NCBI GenBank assembly: GCA_902525735.1
Contig: CABZIF010000007.1
Coordinates: 1-64,000 of the forward strand
From: an uncultured SAR86 cluster bacterium
Lineage (GTDB): Bacteria > Pseudomonadota > Gammaproteobacteria > Magnimaribacterales > AG-339-G14
DNA length: 64,000 nucleotides
Direction of reading: 5' to 3'
Position 1 is the first letter of the stretch. Every line of letters begins with the position of its first letter. The translations under genes were made by a program, and so were the position numbers. This document shows, one piece after another, positions 45,171 through 54,138 of this stretch. Below the pieces are notes generated by a model. The model ran no database searches. It was not told the origin of the DNA and saw only the letters and a program-made list of their open reading frames with translations.

Positions 45171-45980
45171 ATGAAAACCTCATTTGAAAACTTTGCAGAC
45201 GATATTTCATCAAGCGAAGAAGATAAAAATCTTTGGAAAGGAAATTTATCTGATAGGTGGAGTATTGGAAACACACCTAATGGCGGATATTCAATGGCTT
45301 TTGCTGCTAAAGCAATTTCAAACTCACTAGCGCACAAAGATCCTTTATCGATTTCTGCAAATTATTTAGAACGATTAGATTTTGGAGAGTCTTTTGTAAA
45401 AGTTTATCCAGTGAATGAAAGTAAAAGTATGAGTACTGCTAGAGCAGAATTGATCCAAGATAAAAAAGTTAAAGTAATATTTACAGGAACATTTACAAAT
45501 TTTTCTAAATCAAATGGATTGGATTTATCTATGCGAAAAGAACCAAAATTTGATTCATATGATGATTGTATACTTCAACCGTTCAAAGAGGGATTTAATC
45601 CAAAACTAGAAAAAAACTTAGAAAAAAAATATTGCAAAGATTCTATATGGTGGGAAAACAGTAAAAAAGAAAATGATGCAGTTTTAAATCTTTATATGTC
45701 ATGGCCAGAAAAAGAGACGGTAGATTTATTTACTTTGATTTTATTTCTAGACGCTACAACTCCACCCATTTTTAATAAATTAGGCTCAGTTGGTTGGGTT
45801 CCAACTATAACTTTAACGTCTCATATTAGAGGATTTCCCTCGTCGGGACCTTTGAAAGTGTCTGCAAAAACAGAATTTGTCACAAAAGGATTTATGGAAG
45901 AGGATAGAGAAATTTGGGATTCTAATGGAAAATTAGTAGGTCAATCTAAGCAAATGGCAAAGTTAAGAATGAAGAAATAA
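45171..45980 (+). CDS. Acyl-CoA thioesterase, TesB-like double hot-dog protein
   Basis: The 269-residue protein resembles acyl-CoA thioesterase II: TPNGGYSMAFAAKAI opens the first hot-dog domain and the second ends with the family pattern IWDSNGKLVGQSKQMA. It would release free acids from acyl-CoA. The short leader has a possible -10 at 45149-45154. It stands between tatD and the MoxR gene with no strict coupling to either (50-base gap after it). Confidence 0.85.
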   Translation: MKTSFENFADDISSSEEDKNLWKGNLSDRWSIGNTPNGGYSMAFAAKAISNSLAHKDPLSISANYLERLDFGESFVKVYPVNESKSMSTARAELIQDKKVKVIFTGTFTNFSKSNGLDLSMRKEPKFDSYDDCILQPFKEGFNPKLEKNLEKKYCKDSIWWENSKKENDAVLNLYMSWPEKETVDLFTLILFLDATTPPIFNKLGSVGWVPTITLTSHIRGFPSSGPLKVSAKTEFVTKGFMEEDREIWDSNGKLVGQSKQMAKLRMKK

Positions 45981-45991
45981 ACTCTTTCTTT

Positions 45992-46000
45992 TGTTAATAT
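45992..46000 (+). promoter_or_regulatory. Possible extended -10 for the MoxR gene
   Basis: TGTTAATAT (TGn plus TAATAT) lies 30 nt before the MoxR ATG at 46031, which has GAGG as ribosome site. No -35 seen. Confidence 0.3.
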
Positions 46001-46030
46001 ATCCTGCAAATCATTTAACTGAGGATCAAA

Positions 46031-46879
46031 ATGAAATTTAAAGGAACTAAATCATATATTTCTACAGAGGACTTAAGTCTTTCTGTAAATGCAGCGGTAG
46101 AACTGGAAAAGCCACTTTTAATAAAAGGTGAACCAGGAACAGGCAAGACAATGTTGGCCCAAGAAATAGCTGATTCATATAAAGTACCTTTAATTGAATG
46201 GAATATTAAGTCTACAACTAAAGCACAACAAGGACTTTATGAATATGATGCAGTAACTAGATTACGAGATTCTCAATTAGGTGATGAAAGAGTAAAAGAG
46301 ATTTCAAATTACATACAAAAAGGAAAACTATGGGAAGCTTTTGAAGCAGAAGAAAGAGTTGTCCTTCTGATTGATGAAATAGATAAGGCTGATATTGAGT
46401 TTCCAAATGATTTATTACAAGAAATAGATAGGATGGAATTTTATGTTTATGAAACTAAACAAACTATAAAAGCAAAAAAAAGACCTATTGTAATTATTAC
46501 AAGTAATAATGAAAAAGAACTTCCTGATGCTTTTCTTCGAAGATGTTTTTTTCACTATATTGCTTTTCCTGACAGAGACACTATGAGAAAAATTATTAAA
46601 GTCCATCATCCAAAGGTTAAAGAAAAATTAGTTAAAGAAGCATTAGAAATATTTTTTGATGTTAGAAAAGTGCCTGGTTTAAAGAAGAAGCCATCCACTT
46701 CAGAGTTAGTAGATTGGCTTAAGCTTCTAATGGCAGACGATCTTCCAGATGAAATATTAAAAAACAGAGATCCTTCTAAAGCGATTCCACCTCTTTATGG
46801 AGCTCTTGTTAAAAACGAACAAGACGTTCAACTTCTTGAAAGACTGGCATTTATGACTCGAAGAGAAGGAAATTCCTAA
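46031..46879 (+). CDS. MoxR family AAA+ ATPase
   Basis: MoxR ATPases act as chaperones that insert cofactors or mature protein complexes, usually with a VWA partner. The 282-residue protein has Walker A GEPGTGKT (residues 33-40), Walker B VVLLIDEIDKAD, sensor 1 ITSNNEKELPDAFLRRC and the C-terminal lid. It abuts the VWA gene (stop and ATG adjacent), the classic pair. GAGG precedes the ATG. Confidence 0.93.
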   Translation: MKFKGTKSYISTEDLSLSVNAAVELEKPLLIKGEPGTGKTMLAQEIADSYKVPLIEWNIKSTTKAQQGLYEYDAVTRLRDSQLGDERVKEISNYIQKGKLWEAFEAEERVVLLIDEIDKADIEFPNDLLQEIDRMEFYVYETKQTIKAKKRPIVIITSNNEKELPDAFLRRCFFHYIAFPDRDTMRKIIKVHHPKVKEKLVKEALEIFFDVRKVPGLKKKPSTSELVDWLKLLMADDLPDEILKNRDPSKAIPPLYGALVKNEQDVQLLERLAFMTRREGNS

Positions 46880-48055
46880 ATGCTTATTAATCTTTTTAAG
46901 ACCTTAAAAGAAACTGGAGTTCCTTGTACTTTAAGAGAATTGCTCGACTTAATTAAAGGATTAGAACATCAAATTGCTTTTGCAAATATTAATGATTTTT
47001 ATTATTTATCTAGATCTATTCTGGTTAAAGATGAGAAACATTACGATAAGTTTGATAGAGCTTTTGATATTTATTTCAAAGGTTTAGAAACTCTGGATGA
47101 TGTCATTCAAGCTATGATTCCTGACGAGTGGTTAAGAAAAGAATTCGAAAAGTTTTTGACTGAAGAAGAATTAAAAAATATTAAATCCATGGGTGGTCTA
47201 GAGAAACTCTTAGATGAATTTAAAAAAAGACTTGAAGAACAAAAAGGCAAACATGAAGGCGGAAACAAATGGGTTGGTACAGCCGGTACATCTCCTTATG
47301 GTAATGACGGTGTCAATCCAGAAGGAGTAAGAGTCGGAGGTGAAGGAAAGCAAAATAAAGCCGTAAAAGTTTGGCAACAAAGGGATTATCGTAATTTAGA
47401 TGATTCAATTGAATTAGGAACTAGAAATATCAAGATAGCTCTAAGAAGATTAAGAAAGTTTGTAAGAGAATCCAGAGAAGATGAATTTGATTTGGATGGA
47501 ACAATAAAGTCAACTGCAAAAAATGCTGGGCTTTTGGATATTAAAATGATTCCTGAGAAAACTAATGCAGTTAAAGTATTAGTATTGTTTGATGTCGGCG
47601 GTTCAATGGATCCACATGTAAAGATTTGTGAAGAACTATTTTCGGCTTGCAAAACAGAATTTAAAAATCTTGAATACTTTTACTTTCATAATTTTATTTA
47701 TGAGACCGTCTGGAAAGATAATAGAAGAAGACATAACGAAAGGATGGAGACCACAGATATTCTTCATAAATACTCATCAGATTACAAAATAATCTTTGTT
47801 GGTGACGCTACTATGGCTCCATATGAAATTACTAATGCTGGAGGTAGCATAGAACACTGGAATGAAGAACCAGGTTCTCTATGGATGAAGAAATTCTTTA
47901 ATAATTATGAACGTCTTATTTGGCTTAATCCTGTCCCAGAAGATCATTGGGATTATTCGGCATCTATAGATTTATCAAGATCTCTAATTGAAGACCAAAT
48001 GTTTCCTCTCACTCTGAAAGGGCTTGAAGAAGGAATGTCTTTTTTAACAAAATAA
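46880..48055 (+). CDS. VWA domain protein, CoxE-like
   Basis: The 391-residue protein is the VWA partner of the MoxR ATPase. The metal site is FDVGGSMD, a DxGxS variant of the usual DxSxS that is common in this CoxE-like family. The N-terminal part is helical and charged, and the middle has a glycine-rich linker (GTAGTSPYGNDG). No membrane segment or signal peptide, so it is cytoplasmic. The target of the MoxR/VWA pair is unknown; the next genes encode an ABC exporter one base downstream. Confidence 0.9.
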   Translation: MLINLFKTLKETGVPCTLRELLDLIKGLEHQIAFANINDFYYLSRSILVKDEKHYDKFDRAFDIYFKGLETLDDVIQAMIPDEWLRKEFEKFLTEEELKNIKSMGGLEKLLDEFKKRLEEQKGKHEGGNKWVGTAGTSPYGNDGVNPEGVRVGGEGKQNKAVKVWQQRDYRNLDDSIELGTRNIKIALRRLRKFVRESREDEFDLDGTIKSTAKNAGLLDIKMIPEKTNAVKVLVLFDVGGSMDPHVKICEELFSACKTEFKNLEYFYFHNFIYETVWKDNRRRHNERMETTDILHKYSSDYKIIFVGDATMAPYEITNAGGSIEHWNEEPGSLWMKKFFNNYERLIWLNPVPEDHWDYSASIDLSRSLIEDQMFPLTLKGLEEGMSFLTK

Positions 48056-48056
48056 C

Positions 48057-48974
48057 TTGTCTAATATTGCTTTAAACATAGAAGAGCTTTCTAAGACCTA
48101 TCCTGGTGGGATAGAGGCTCTAAAGAATATATCACTGAAAGTTGAATCTGGTGATTTTTATGCTCTATTAGGCCCAAATGGAGCTGGAAAATCTACCGCA
48201 ATTGGAATCATTAGTTCCCTCGTAACAAAAACTTCAGGATTAGTTGAAATTTTAGGAATAGACATAGATGAAAATCATTCCCTCGCAAAAAAAAAGTTAG
48301 GAGTTGTTGGTCAAGAAGTAAATTTCAATCAATTTGAAACGGTTTATCAAGTTTTGTCTCATCAAGCTGGTTATTACGGTTTATCCGCAAAAGAAGTTAT
48401 AGAAAATACCAACTACTATCTTAAAGCTTTGGGTCTTTGGGATAAAAAAAATGAACAAGGAAGAAACTTATCTGGGGGTATGAAAAGAAGATTGATGGTT
48501 GCGAAGGCCTTGGTCAACAACCCTGATCTTTTAATTTTAGATGAACCTTCTGCTGGAGTAGATATTGAATTAAGAAGGTCTCTTTGGGATTTTTTGAAAG
48601 AAATCAATGAAAAAGGAACCACAATAATATTAACAACTCATTATCTTGAAGAGGCAGAAAAGCTTTGTAAAAATATTTCAATTATTGATGAAGGTTCTAT
48701 CATTAAAACTTCTTCGATGAAATCTTTGCTTAACGAATTAGAAATTCAAAATTATTTATTTGATTTAAAGTGCGCAATACCAACCGATTTAGATTACTCG
48801 CACTTGAACATAAATTTAGTTAATGAACATCAAATTTTAGTAAATGTTGATGAAAATAATTCTTTAAATCAGATCATTAATTTTCTATCAGAAAATAAAA
48901 TAGAGATTGTTAATATGACAAATGAAACAAATAGACTTGAAGAATTATTCTTAAATTTAACAAATACAAAATGA
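48057..48974 (+). CDS. ABC transporter ATP-binding protein, YadG-like
   Basis: The 305-residue protein has Walker A GPNGAGKST (residues 39-47), signature LSGGMKRR, Walker B LLILDEPSAGVD and the switch His (TTHYLEEAE). Length and sequence resemble E. coli YadG and the NodI group of ABC-2 exporters. The start is TTG, one base after the VWA stop. It overlaps the permease gene by 4 bases (ATGA). Substrate unknown. Confidence 0.92.
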   Translation: MSNIALNIEELSKTYPGGIEALKNISLKVESGDFYALLGPNGAGKSTAIGIISSLVTKTSGLVEILGIDIDENHSLAKKKLGVVGQEVNFNQFETVYQVLSHQAGYYGLSAKEVIENTNYYLKALGLWDKKNEQGRNLSGGMKRRLMVAKALVNNPDLLILDEPSAGVDIELRRSLWDFLKEINEKGTTIILTTHYLEEAEKLCKNISIIDEGSIIKTSSMKSLLNELEIQNYLFDLKCAIPTDLDYSHLNINLVNEHQILVNVDENNSLNQIINFLSENKIEIVNMTNETNRLEELFLNLTNTK

Positions 48975-49744
48975 ATTATATTGAGCAATTGAGATCTCTG
49001 AAAACGCTTACTTACAGAGAAATTATACGTTTTTTTAGAATTTGGCAGCAGGCATTGATTCCGTCTGTTATTACTACGATGTTATATTTTGTAATTTTTG
49101 GAACTTTCATTGGAAGTAGAATTGGCCTTATGGGCGGCTTTGAATACATGCAATTTATGGCACCAGGCTTAATTATGCTTGCTGTGATTACAAATTCTTA
49201 TTCAAACGTCGTTTCTTCTTTTTATGGCAACAAATTTTCGAGAAGTTTGGAAGAATTATTAGTATCTCCAATGCCCACTTACTTAATTTTAATTGGATTT
49301 GTTGCAGGCGGTGTTGCAAGAGGAATTATTGTAGGAATGCTTGTTTTGATAACATCGTTATTTTTTACAGAAATTGTTGTTCAAAATATTTTCTTAACTT
49401 TGCTGGTAATAGTTTTAACGGCAATATTATTTTCTTTAGCTGGACTTTTAAATGCGGTTTTTGCAGATAGTTTTGATGATATAAATATTGTACCGACATT
49501 TATATTGACTCCTCTAATCTATTTAGGAGGAGTGTTTTATTCAATCACGCTCTTATCCGAAACATGGCAATTTATTTCTAAATTAAATCCTGTTTTGTAT
49601 ATGGTTAATGCTTTTAGATACGGCATGTTGGGTGTTTCTGATATTAATGTTAATTTCGCCATATTAATGATCTCTTTTTTTATTATAATTTTCTACACAG
49701 TTAGTTTATATATTTTAAAAAAAGGTATAGGTATTAGAGACTAA
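48971..49744 (+). CDS. ABC-2 type permease, YadH-like
   Basis: The 257-residue protein has six hydrophobic segments and the ABC-2 family pattern, with the PLIYLGGVFYS loop and LNPVLYMVNAFRYG near the C-terminus, as in YadH and NodJ. It pairs with the ATPase before it to export an unknown substrate across the inner membrane. tRNA-Ser follows 16 bases later. Confidence 0.92.
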   Translation: MNYIEQLRSLKTLTYREIIRFFRIWQQALIPSVITTMLYFVIFGTFIGSRIGLMGGFEYMQFMAPGLIMLAVITNSYSNVVSSFYGNKFSRSLEELLVSPMPTYLILIGFVAGGVARGIIVGMLVLITSLFFTEIVVQNIFLTLLVIVLTAILFSLAGLLNAVFADSFDDINIVPTFILTPLIYLGGVFYSITLLSETWQFISKLNPVLYMVNAFRYGMLGVSDINVNFAILMISFFIIIFYTVSLYILKKGIGIRD

Positions 49745-49760
49745 TATGTTTGTCATAATT

Positions 49761-49850
49761 GGAGAGATGGCAGAGTGGTCGAATGCGCTCGCTTGGAAAG
49801 CGGGTAAGGGGGAAACTCCTTCAAGGGTTCGAATCCCTTTCTCTCCGCCA
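49761..49850 (+). tRNA. tRNA-Ser(GGA)
   Basis: The 90-nt gene folds as a class II tRNA: acceptor stem GGAGAGA pairs with TCTCTCC, the anticodon loop TTGGAAA holds GGA at 49795-49797, a long variable arm follows, and the T-loop GGTTCGAATCC is standard. The CCA end is encoded. It reads UCC and UCU codons. Confidence 0.97.
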
Positions 49851-49858
49851 GTAAAAAT

Positions 49859-50722
49859 ATGGACTATATAGATTCAAAATATTTTAGTTACGCCGATCCA
49901 GAAGATCCAATATTAAAAAAAATATTAATCAGATCAATTGAATTTCTAACCGGTCAGCCAAAACTTTTTAAGCTTTATCGAAGATATCAAGAAAACCCTA
50001 ATCTTTGGAAAAGCTTTTGGGACGGCTGTATTGATTTACTCAAATTAAAAATAATTATCAGTAATTTTGATTTAGAAAAAATTCCATCAACAGGGCCAGC
50101 TATAGTTGTTGCCAATCATCCATTTGGTGTATTAGATGGATTAGTTTTAAGTTGGCTCGTAAGTCAAAAGCGTAATGATTTTAAACTATTGGTTCACTCT
50201 TTACTTTTAAGGGCTCCAGAAACCAAAGGAAATTTATTACCAATTGACTTTACAGGAGATAAAAAAGCACTGCTGACAAACTTAGAGACTAGAAAGAAAG
50301 CAAGAAAGCACATATCAGAAGGGGGCTGTATAATTATTTTTCCCTCCGGAACAGTATCTACAACACTTAAATTTTATCAAAAAAAAGCTAAAGCTTTTGA
50401 TTGCGAATGGAAAAAATTCACCTCAAGACTTATAAAACAAACAGATCCAAAAATAATCCCTATAAATTTTCCAGGTACTAATTCTTTAGCATTTCAGATA
50501 TTTAGTCACATTAGCTTAGTGCTTAGGTCCTCTTTATTATTCTTCGAAATCAAGCGAAGAATAAATACTGAGGTAGAAGTATTTGTTGGCGATAGTTTTA
50601 AATACTCTGAAATTGGTGAAGACCTCTCTAACGACGAACTTGCAGACATGTTGCGTACAAAAACCTACCTACTTGATAAAGAATATTCTTCTCCACCTCC
50701 ATATGGTTTGGATCCTGATTAA
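49859..50722 (+). CDS. Lysophospholipid acyltransferase-like protein
   Basis: The 287-residue protein has the acyltransferase motif NHPFGVLDG (His-x5-Asp spacing of the COG3176-like group), then FPSGTVS and PINFPGTNS as substrate-binding blocks. These enzymes acylate lysophospholipids or ornithine lipids. There is no signal peptide; the protein probably sits at the inner face of the membrane. It lies between tRNA-Ser and csrA, 8 bases after the tRNA. Confidence 0.87.
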   Translation: MDYIDSKYFSYADPEDPILKKILIRSIEFLTGQPKLFKLYRRYQENPNLWKSFWDGCIDLLKLKIIISNFDLEKIPSTGPAIVVANHPFGVLDGLVLSWLVSQKRNDFKLLVHSLLLRAPETKGNLLPIDFTGDKKALLTNLETRKKARKHISEGGCIIIFPSGTVSTTLKFYQKKAKAFDCEWKKFTSRLIKQTDPKIIPINFPGTNSLAFQIFSHISLVLRSSLLFFEIKRRINTEVEVFVGDSFKYSEIGEDLSNDELADMLRTKTYLLDKEYSSPPPYGLDPD

Positions 50723-50793
50723 TAGATAATATAGTATAAGAAAGTGTACTTCTTGTCGTATAGTTGATAAGTTATCCACAGGAGAGAAGAAAT

Positions 50794-50952
50794 TTGTTAG
50801 TTTTAAGCAGAAAACAACATCAGTCACTAGTTATAGGAGATGATATCAAAATAACTGTTCTTGAATTAAAGGGCAACCAAGTTAGATTAGGAATTGATGC
50901 GCCGGATTCGATCGTCGTACATAGAGAAGAAATTCATAAAAAAATAACTTAG
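50794..50952 (+). CDS. csrA: Carbon storage regulator (translation regulator) CsrA
   Basis: CsrA is a small RNA-binding dimer that controls translation and mRNA stability through GGA motifs. The protein is 52 residues, 9 fewer than E. coli, with the C-terminal tail removed; MLVLSRKQHQSLVIGDD and VHREEIHKK are conserved, including the RNA-binding VHREE arginine. The start is TTG at 50794 with GGAGAG at 50781-50786; the longer open frame from 50764 does not fit the family. Position beside tRNA-Ser and tRNA-Arg is typical for gammaproteobacteria. It is the only recognisable regulator in the window. Confidence 0.92.
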   Translation: MLVLSRKQHQSLVIGDDIKITVLELKGNQVRLGIDAPDSIVVHREEIHKKIT

Positions 50953-50973
50953 ATTCTGTAGAATAGTTCGAAA

Positions 50974-51050
50974 GCGCCCGTAGCTCAGTTGGATAGAGCA
51001 CGTGGCTACGAACTACGGTGTCGGAGGTTCGAATCCTTCCGGGCGCGCCA
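50974..51050 (+). tRNA. tRNA-Arg(ACG)
   Basis: The 77-nt gene has acceptor stem GCGCCCG paired with CGGGCGC, D-arm TAGCTCAGTTGGATAGAGCA, anticodon loop CTACGAA with ACG at 51008-51010, T-loop GGTTCGAATCC and an encoded CCA. The A34 would be changed to inosine to read CGU, CGC and CGA. The convergent stop codon is 2 bases away. Confidence 0.97.
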
Positions 51051-51052
51051 TT

Positions 51053-51859
51053 TTAAAACTTATAATTTCCATTCATTAAGATCTGATTTTTGTCGTTCGA
51101 AACTATCACTTCACCTTTATCTGCATAAATGTTTAAAGATTCATTTACAAAAGCGGGTGATATATTTTTGAATTTAAATTCTTTTAAATGTTGTTTTAAA
51201 TTATTTGATTGAATTAGATTCATAGCAAGACAGGCAATTAAAGGACCTTGAACAACTAAATTTGGATAACTTTCGTTTTCTGTTGCATAGTCCTTATCGT
51301 AGTGAATTCTATGAGAATTAAAAGTTACGGCAGAAAACCTAAATAACATTCTATTATCAGGAACAACTCTTTTAATAAATTTTTTATCATCAAGGGTATT
51401 TAAAGGACCATTATATTTATTAGAAGAAAAATTTTTATAGACAAGAGATTGGTTTTCTTCAATTAATAAAGTCTCTTTTTCGTAATACTCATGCTGAATT
51501 TCTAAAAAACATAGTTCACCTGATTTCTTACTATGTTTTGTCTCAATCTTTTTTATCTCTGAAACTCTTTCAATTTCATTTAAGGATGAAAGATTTTTAT
51601 AAAAGTTAATAGAACTTGATGCCCACATTCTTTGTTCTAAAAGAATTGGCGGCATAAAATTACCTTTTTTTATGTGTCCGTCTTCACTTAAATTAATATT
51701 TGATTCTATAGGTTGAGCTAGGCACCAATGGAGGCCTAATAAATTTGATATGTCCACGTCTGCCGATAAACAGGCTACAAATTTTTGAATCAAGGAATCC
51801 GTTATTAACTCTTTTGAAGACTCTTTTTTATTTAACCATTTTTCTAAATCGTTATTCAT
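51053..51859 (-). CDS. HTD2 / FAS1-like hot-dog dehydratase
   Basis: The 268-residue protein resembles mesaconyl-C4-CoA hydratase and mitochondrial 3-hydroxyacyl-thioester dehydratase 2. The N-terminal hot-dog has GLHWCLAQP and MPPILLEQRMWA; the C-terminal one has the hydratase-2-like FSAVTFNSHRIHYDKDYA with the catalytic Asp/His pair. It would add or remove water from an enoyl- or hydroxyacyl-thioester. It is co-translated with an alpha/beta hydrolase (ATGA overlap), and the pair may act on one substrate. Confidence 0.85.
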   Translation of the reverse strand: MNNDLEKWLNKKESSKELITDSLIQKFVACLSADVDISNLLGLHWCLAQPIESNINLSEDGHIKKGNFMPPILLEQRMWASSSINFYKNLSSLNEIERVSEIKKIETKHSKKSGELCFLEIQHEYYEKETLLIEENQSLVYKNFSSNKYNGPLNTLDDKKFIKRVVPDNRMLFRFSAVTFNSHRIHYDKDYATENESYPNLVVQGPLIACLAMNLIQSNNLKQHLKEFKFKNISPAFVNESLNIYADKGEVIVSNDKNQILMNGNYKF

Positions 51860-53139
51860 ATTTTTTCTAAATTACATTCCGAAATAAAATCATTAACTGC
51901 TGAGGCACAACCTTTAGGATTCTCAATTACATTGAAATGGGCTGAATCAGGTATTAAAGCAAAAAAACTCATTCTCGCGGTAGGCAAAAGAGTAACTTTT
52001 TTATAACCATTCTTGGAATCAATAAACTGATTTTGGATTTTATTGGGAACTTGATATTCACAGTCGGGATAAATATCTTCAATTTCATTTTTGAATAAAT
52101 TATATTTACCAAAGTAAGGTTGATCTGAAATTAACTTATTTTTAGAATTTAATTTAAATTCGTCTTCTCCTTGAAATTGCATAATTTTTATATTGTCAGG
52201 TAATCTTTTTCTATTGCTTATCTCTAATAACGAATCCGTTTGATACATGGTTTGTTTGAATTTTAATAAAAAACTCTTAGACGGCATATTAGTTTTGAAG
52301 GTTAAGTGTGTAAATCTATTTAAAAGCTCTGATCCTTTTTTTGCATTTTTACATTTATTTAAAAAACCTTCAGATCTTATTGCAAATGGAAATTCAAAAA
52401 ATGTTATCAAATTAAATAAAAGTTTTAATTGCCATGGCTTTGTCATAAATCTATGAGGTGGACCTACACAAATGGAAGGAGCTAATTCGGACCATTCATC
52501 TTCATAATAATCCCAAACTTGAGCGCCCCTTGAAAGGCTCAGAAATAAATCATTATTTCGAATTATTAAATGTTCAAATACAACTACGCCTCTGTCATGA
52601 CCTATAAAGTGGGCCTGAAAAATCTCAAGTTTTTTTAATATCTTCTCAACTACCTTGGATTGATTGCAGTGACTAAATTTTGGATCAACCTTAACATTTT
52701 CATTTGAGCTCTCTCTATTGAACGGAAGGTTTAAAGTATTAAATTTTGCAGTAGCATCCTTCAGCTCAATTTTTGAATAATTCTCATAAAAAGGTAAGTG
52801 TAAAATTAAAATTTTGAATGAAGAGTTCATTTTAATTATTTCTGATGCCATCCAAAACATTGATTCACTAGGGTCAGAAGGAATACCTCCCATCATAATC
52901 AATGTTTCGTTATTCTTAGCACTTAAATTTCCGCACAAGGTATATTGATGTTCGTAACCTTCAATAAGGACAGTCTTTTTTTTAAACTTTATCCCATCAA
53001 TAGTTATAGATTCTGAATCTTTTATATATTTTTTCTCTCTTAAAAATACCATCAAAGAAATAATCAGACCTGCCATTAATAAATATAAAAATACAATAAT
53101 CTTAAAAATACTTTCAAGGAATAATTTTATAAGTATCAT
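51856..53139 (-). CDS. Membrane-anchored alpha/beta hydrolase
   Basis: The 427-residue protein begins with a hydrophobic anchor (about 8-33). The alpha/beta-hydrolase core has an HGxP-like oxyanion part and the nucleophile elbow FIGHDRGVVV, where the nucleophile is Asp182, as in epoxide hydrolases and haloalkane dehalogenases rather than Ser esterases. The catalytic His is likely the one in PDSAHFNVIENP. A long cap region lies between. Epoxide or haloalkane hydrolysis are the family activities; the substrate is unknown. It is 55 bases from the divergent secreted-protein gene. Confidence 0.85.
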   Translation of the reverse strand: MILIKLFLESIFKIIVFLYLLMAGLIISLMVFLREKKYIKDSESITIDGIKFKKKTVLIEGYEHQYTLCGNLSAKNNETLIMMGGIPSDPSESMFWMASEIIKMNSSFKILILHLPFYENYSKIELKDATAKFNTLNLPFNRESSNENVKVDPKFSHCNQSKVVEKILKKLEIFQAHFIGHDRGVVVFEHLIIRNNDLFLSLSRGAQVWDYYEDEWSELAPSICVGPPHRFMTKPWQLKLLFNLITFFEFPFAIRSEGFLNKCKNAKKGSELLNRFTHLTFKTNMPSKSFLLKFKQTMYQTDSLLEISNRKRLPDNIKIMQFQGEDEFKLNSKNKLISDQPYFGKYNLFKNEIEDIYPDCEYQVPNKIQNQFIDSKNGYKKVTLLPTARMSFFALIPDSAHFNVIENPKGCASAVNDFISECNLEKI

Positions 53140-53197
53140 TTTTATAGGAATTTGATAGGCTAATTGTAAATTAATTTTTTACTTTAAGAGGCCAATG

Positions 53198-53641
53198 ATG
53201 AAAAAAATCTTATTAATAATCTTTTTTATTTCACCTTATTCATTTAGTGATATTGAAATTTGGAACTCAAAAGGCGATGAGTCAATCAAGTTTTACCTTG
53301 ATTTGAAGGTCATAACCAATGAACCTCAAAAAGTAGAAAAATTAATAGAAGAAATGGTGGTTTTTATAAAAAAAACAGAACCACGAACAAAGTTTTATGA
53401 ATATTATATTTCTAAGGATAAAAAGAAAATTTCTCTAACTGAATATTATAAAGACAGCGATGCGGCTGAAAAACATGTAGTAGACTTTTTAAAGGGCCCA
53501 TATCAAGAAACTTTTTTTAAATTAATGGAAATACAATCTTTTCAGGTAATGGGACCGGCATCAAAAAATTTAATAAAATCTCTAGATGGAATAACGGATG
53601 ATTTTAGAATTGAGGTCGATGGTTTTAAAAGAAATTTTTAG
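53198..53641 (+). CDS. Secreted ABM-like (dimeric alpha-beta barrel) protein
   Basis: The protein has a signal peptide (KKILLIIFFISPYSFS) and a ferredoxin-like fold resembling the antibiotic biosynthesis monooxygenase family (KFYEYYISKDKKKISLTEYYKDSDAAEKHV). ABM proteins have varied roles, often heme or quinone oxygenases. The ATG at 53198 has AAGAGG at a better distance than the ATG at 53195; about 147 residues. Its stop directly abuts the ferritin-like gene stop on the other strand. Confidence 0.75.
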   Translation: MKKILLIIFFISPYSFSDIEIWNSKGDESIKFYLDLKVITNEPQKVEKLIEEMVVFIKKTEPRTKFYEYYISKDKKKISLTEYYKDSDAAEKHVVDFLKGPYQETFFKLMEIQSFQVMGPASKNLIKSLDGITDDFRIEVDGFKRNF

Positions 53642-54082
53642 TTAACTAAAATCTTTTAACATTTTTCTCAATTCAAGTTGATGTTGCTCTTCTTCACCAA
53701 TTAAAGTCCTTGTATATTCTTCTAAATAAATAGAAGCATCAGCAACAATTTTCAATAATTTTTTATACAAGCTCAAAGCGAGTAGCTCATGCTCTAAGCT
53801 CTCCTCTAAAATATCTTTAATAGTGTGATTATTTGTCTCAACTATCTTTGCAATTTTTTGAGTAGGGTGACCGTCAAGTCCAGTTAAAAAATCTCCGGCC
53901 TTTTGAGCATGTAGGAGAGATTCATTTGCCTGTTCTTGAAGAAACTCAACTATGGGAATTCTGTGTGGCCCAGTTACCATGAGTGAAGAATGAGTATATC
54001 GAACTACACCTGCTAATTCGCATTCCATAATTTCGTTCAAGATATCACAAACTTTTTTTTCGTCTAATTTTTTTAATTCCAT
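53642..54082 (-). CDS. Ferritin-like / bacterioferritin family protein
   Basis: The 146-residue protein is a four-helix bundle of the ferritin superfamily. Candidate di-iron ligands are Glu20/Glu22 (MECELAGVVRY), Glu54 and His58 (NESLLHAQ), Glu in SLEHELLA and Glu/His in GEEEQHQLE. The Glu-x3-His spacing in the second helix differs from classic Bfr Glu-x2-His, so assignment to Bfr is not certain. It would store iron or protect from iron-driven damage. TATAAT at 54089-54094 (minus) lies 6 nt before the ATG, with no ribosome site. Confidence 0.82.
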   Translation of the reverse strand: MELKKLDEKKVCDILNEIMECELAGVVRYTHSSLMVTGPHRIPIVEFLQEQANESLLHAQKAGDFLTGLDGHPTQKIAKIVETNNHTIKDILEESLEHELLALSLYKKLLKIVADASIYLEEYTRTLIGEEEQHQLELRKMLKDFS

Positions 54083-54088
54083 GAGAAA

Positions 54089-54094
54089 ATTATA
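54089..54094 (-). promoter_or_regulatory. Perfect -10 TATAAT of the ferritin-like gene
   Basis: TATAAT ends 6 nt (TTTCTC) before the ATG at 54082. This places transcript start at the start codon, a leaderless arrangement. No good -35 found. Confidence 0.5.
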
Positions 54095-54138
54095 TGCTAA
54101 TTTTTTTCAAATACGTCCGATGAGAATTAAGATAACAA

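Noticed and set aside
50772-50780. Perfect DnaA-box nonamer TTATCCACA just before csrA
   Set aside because: One such nonamer is about what chance gives in a 64-kb AT-rich window on two strands, and there is no cluster of boxes, no dnaA/dnaN or gidA gene and no AT unwinding element typical of an origin.
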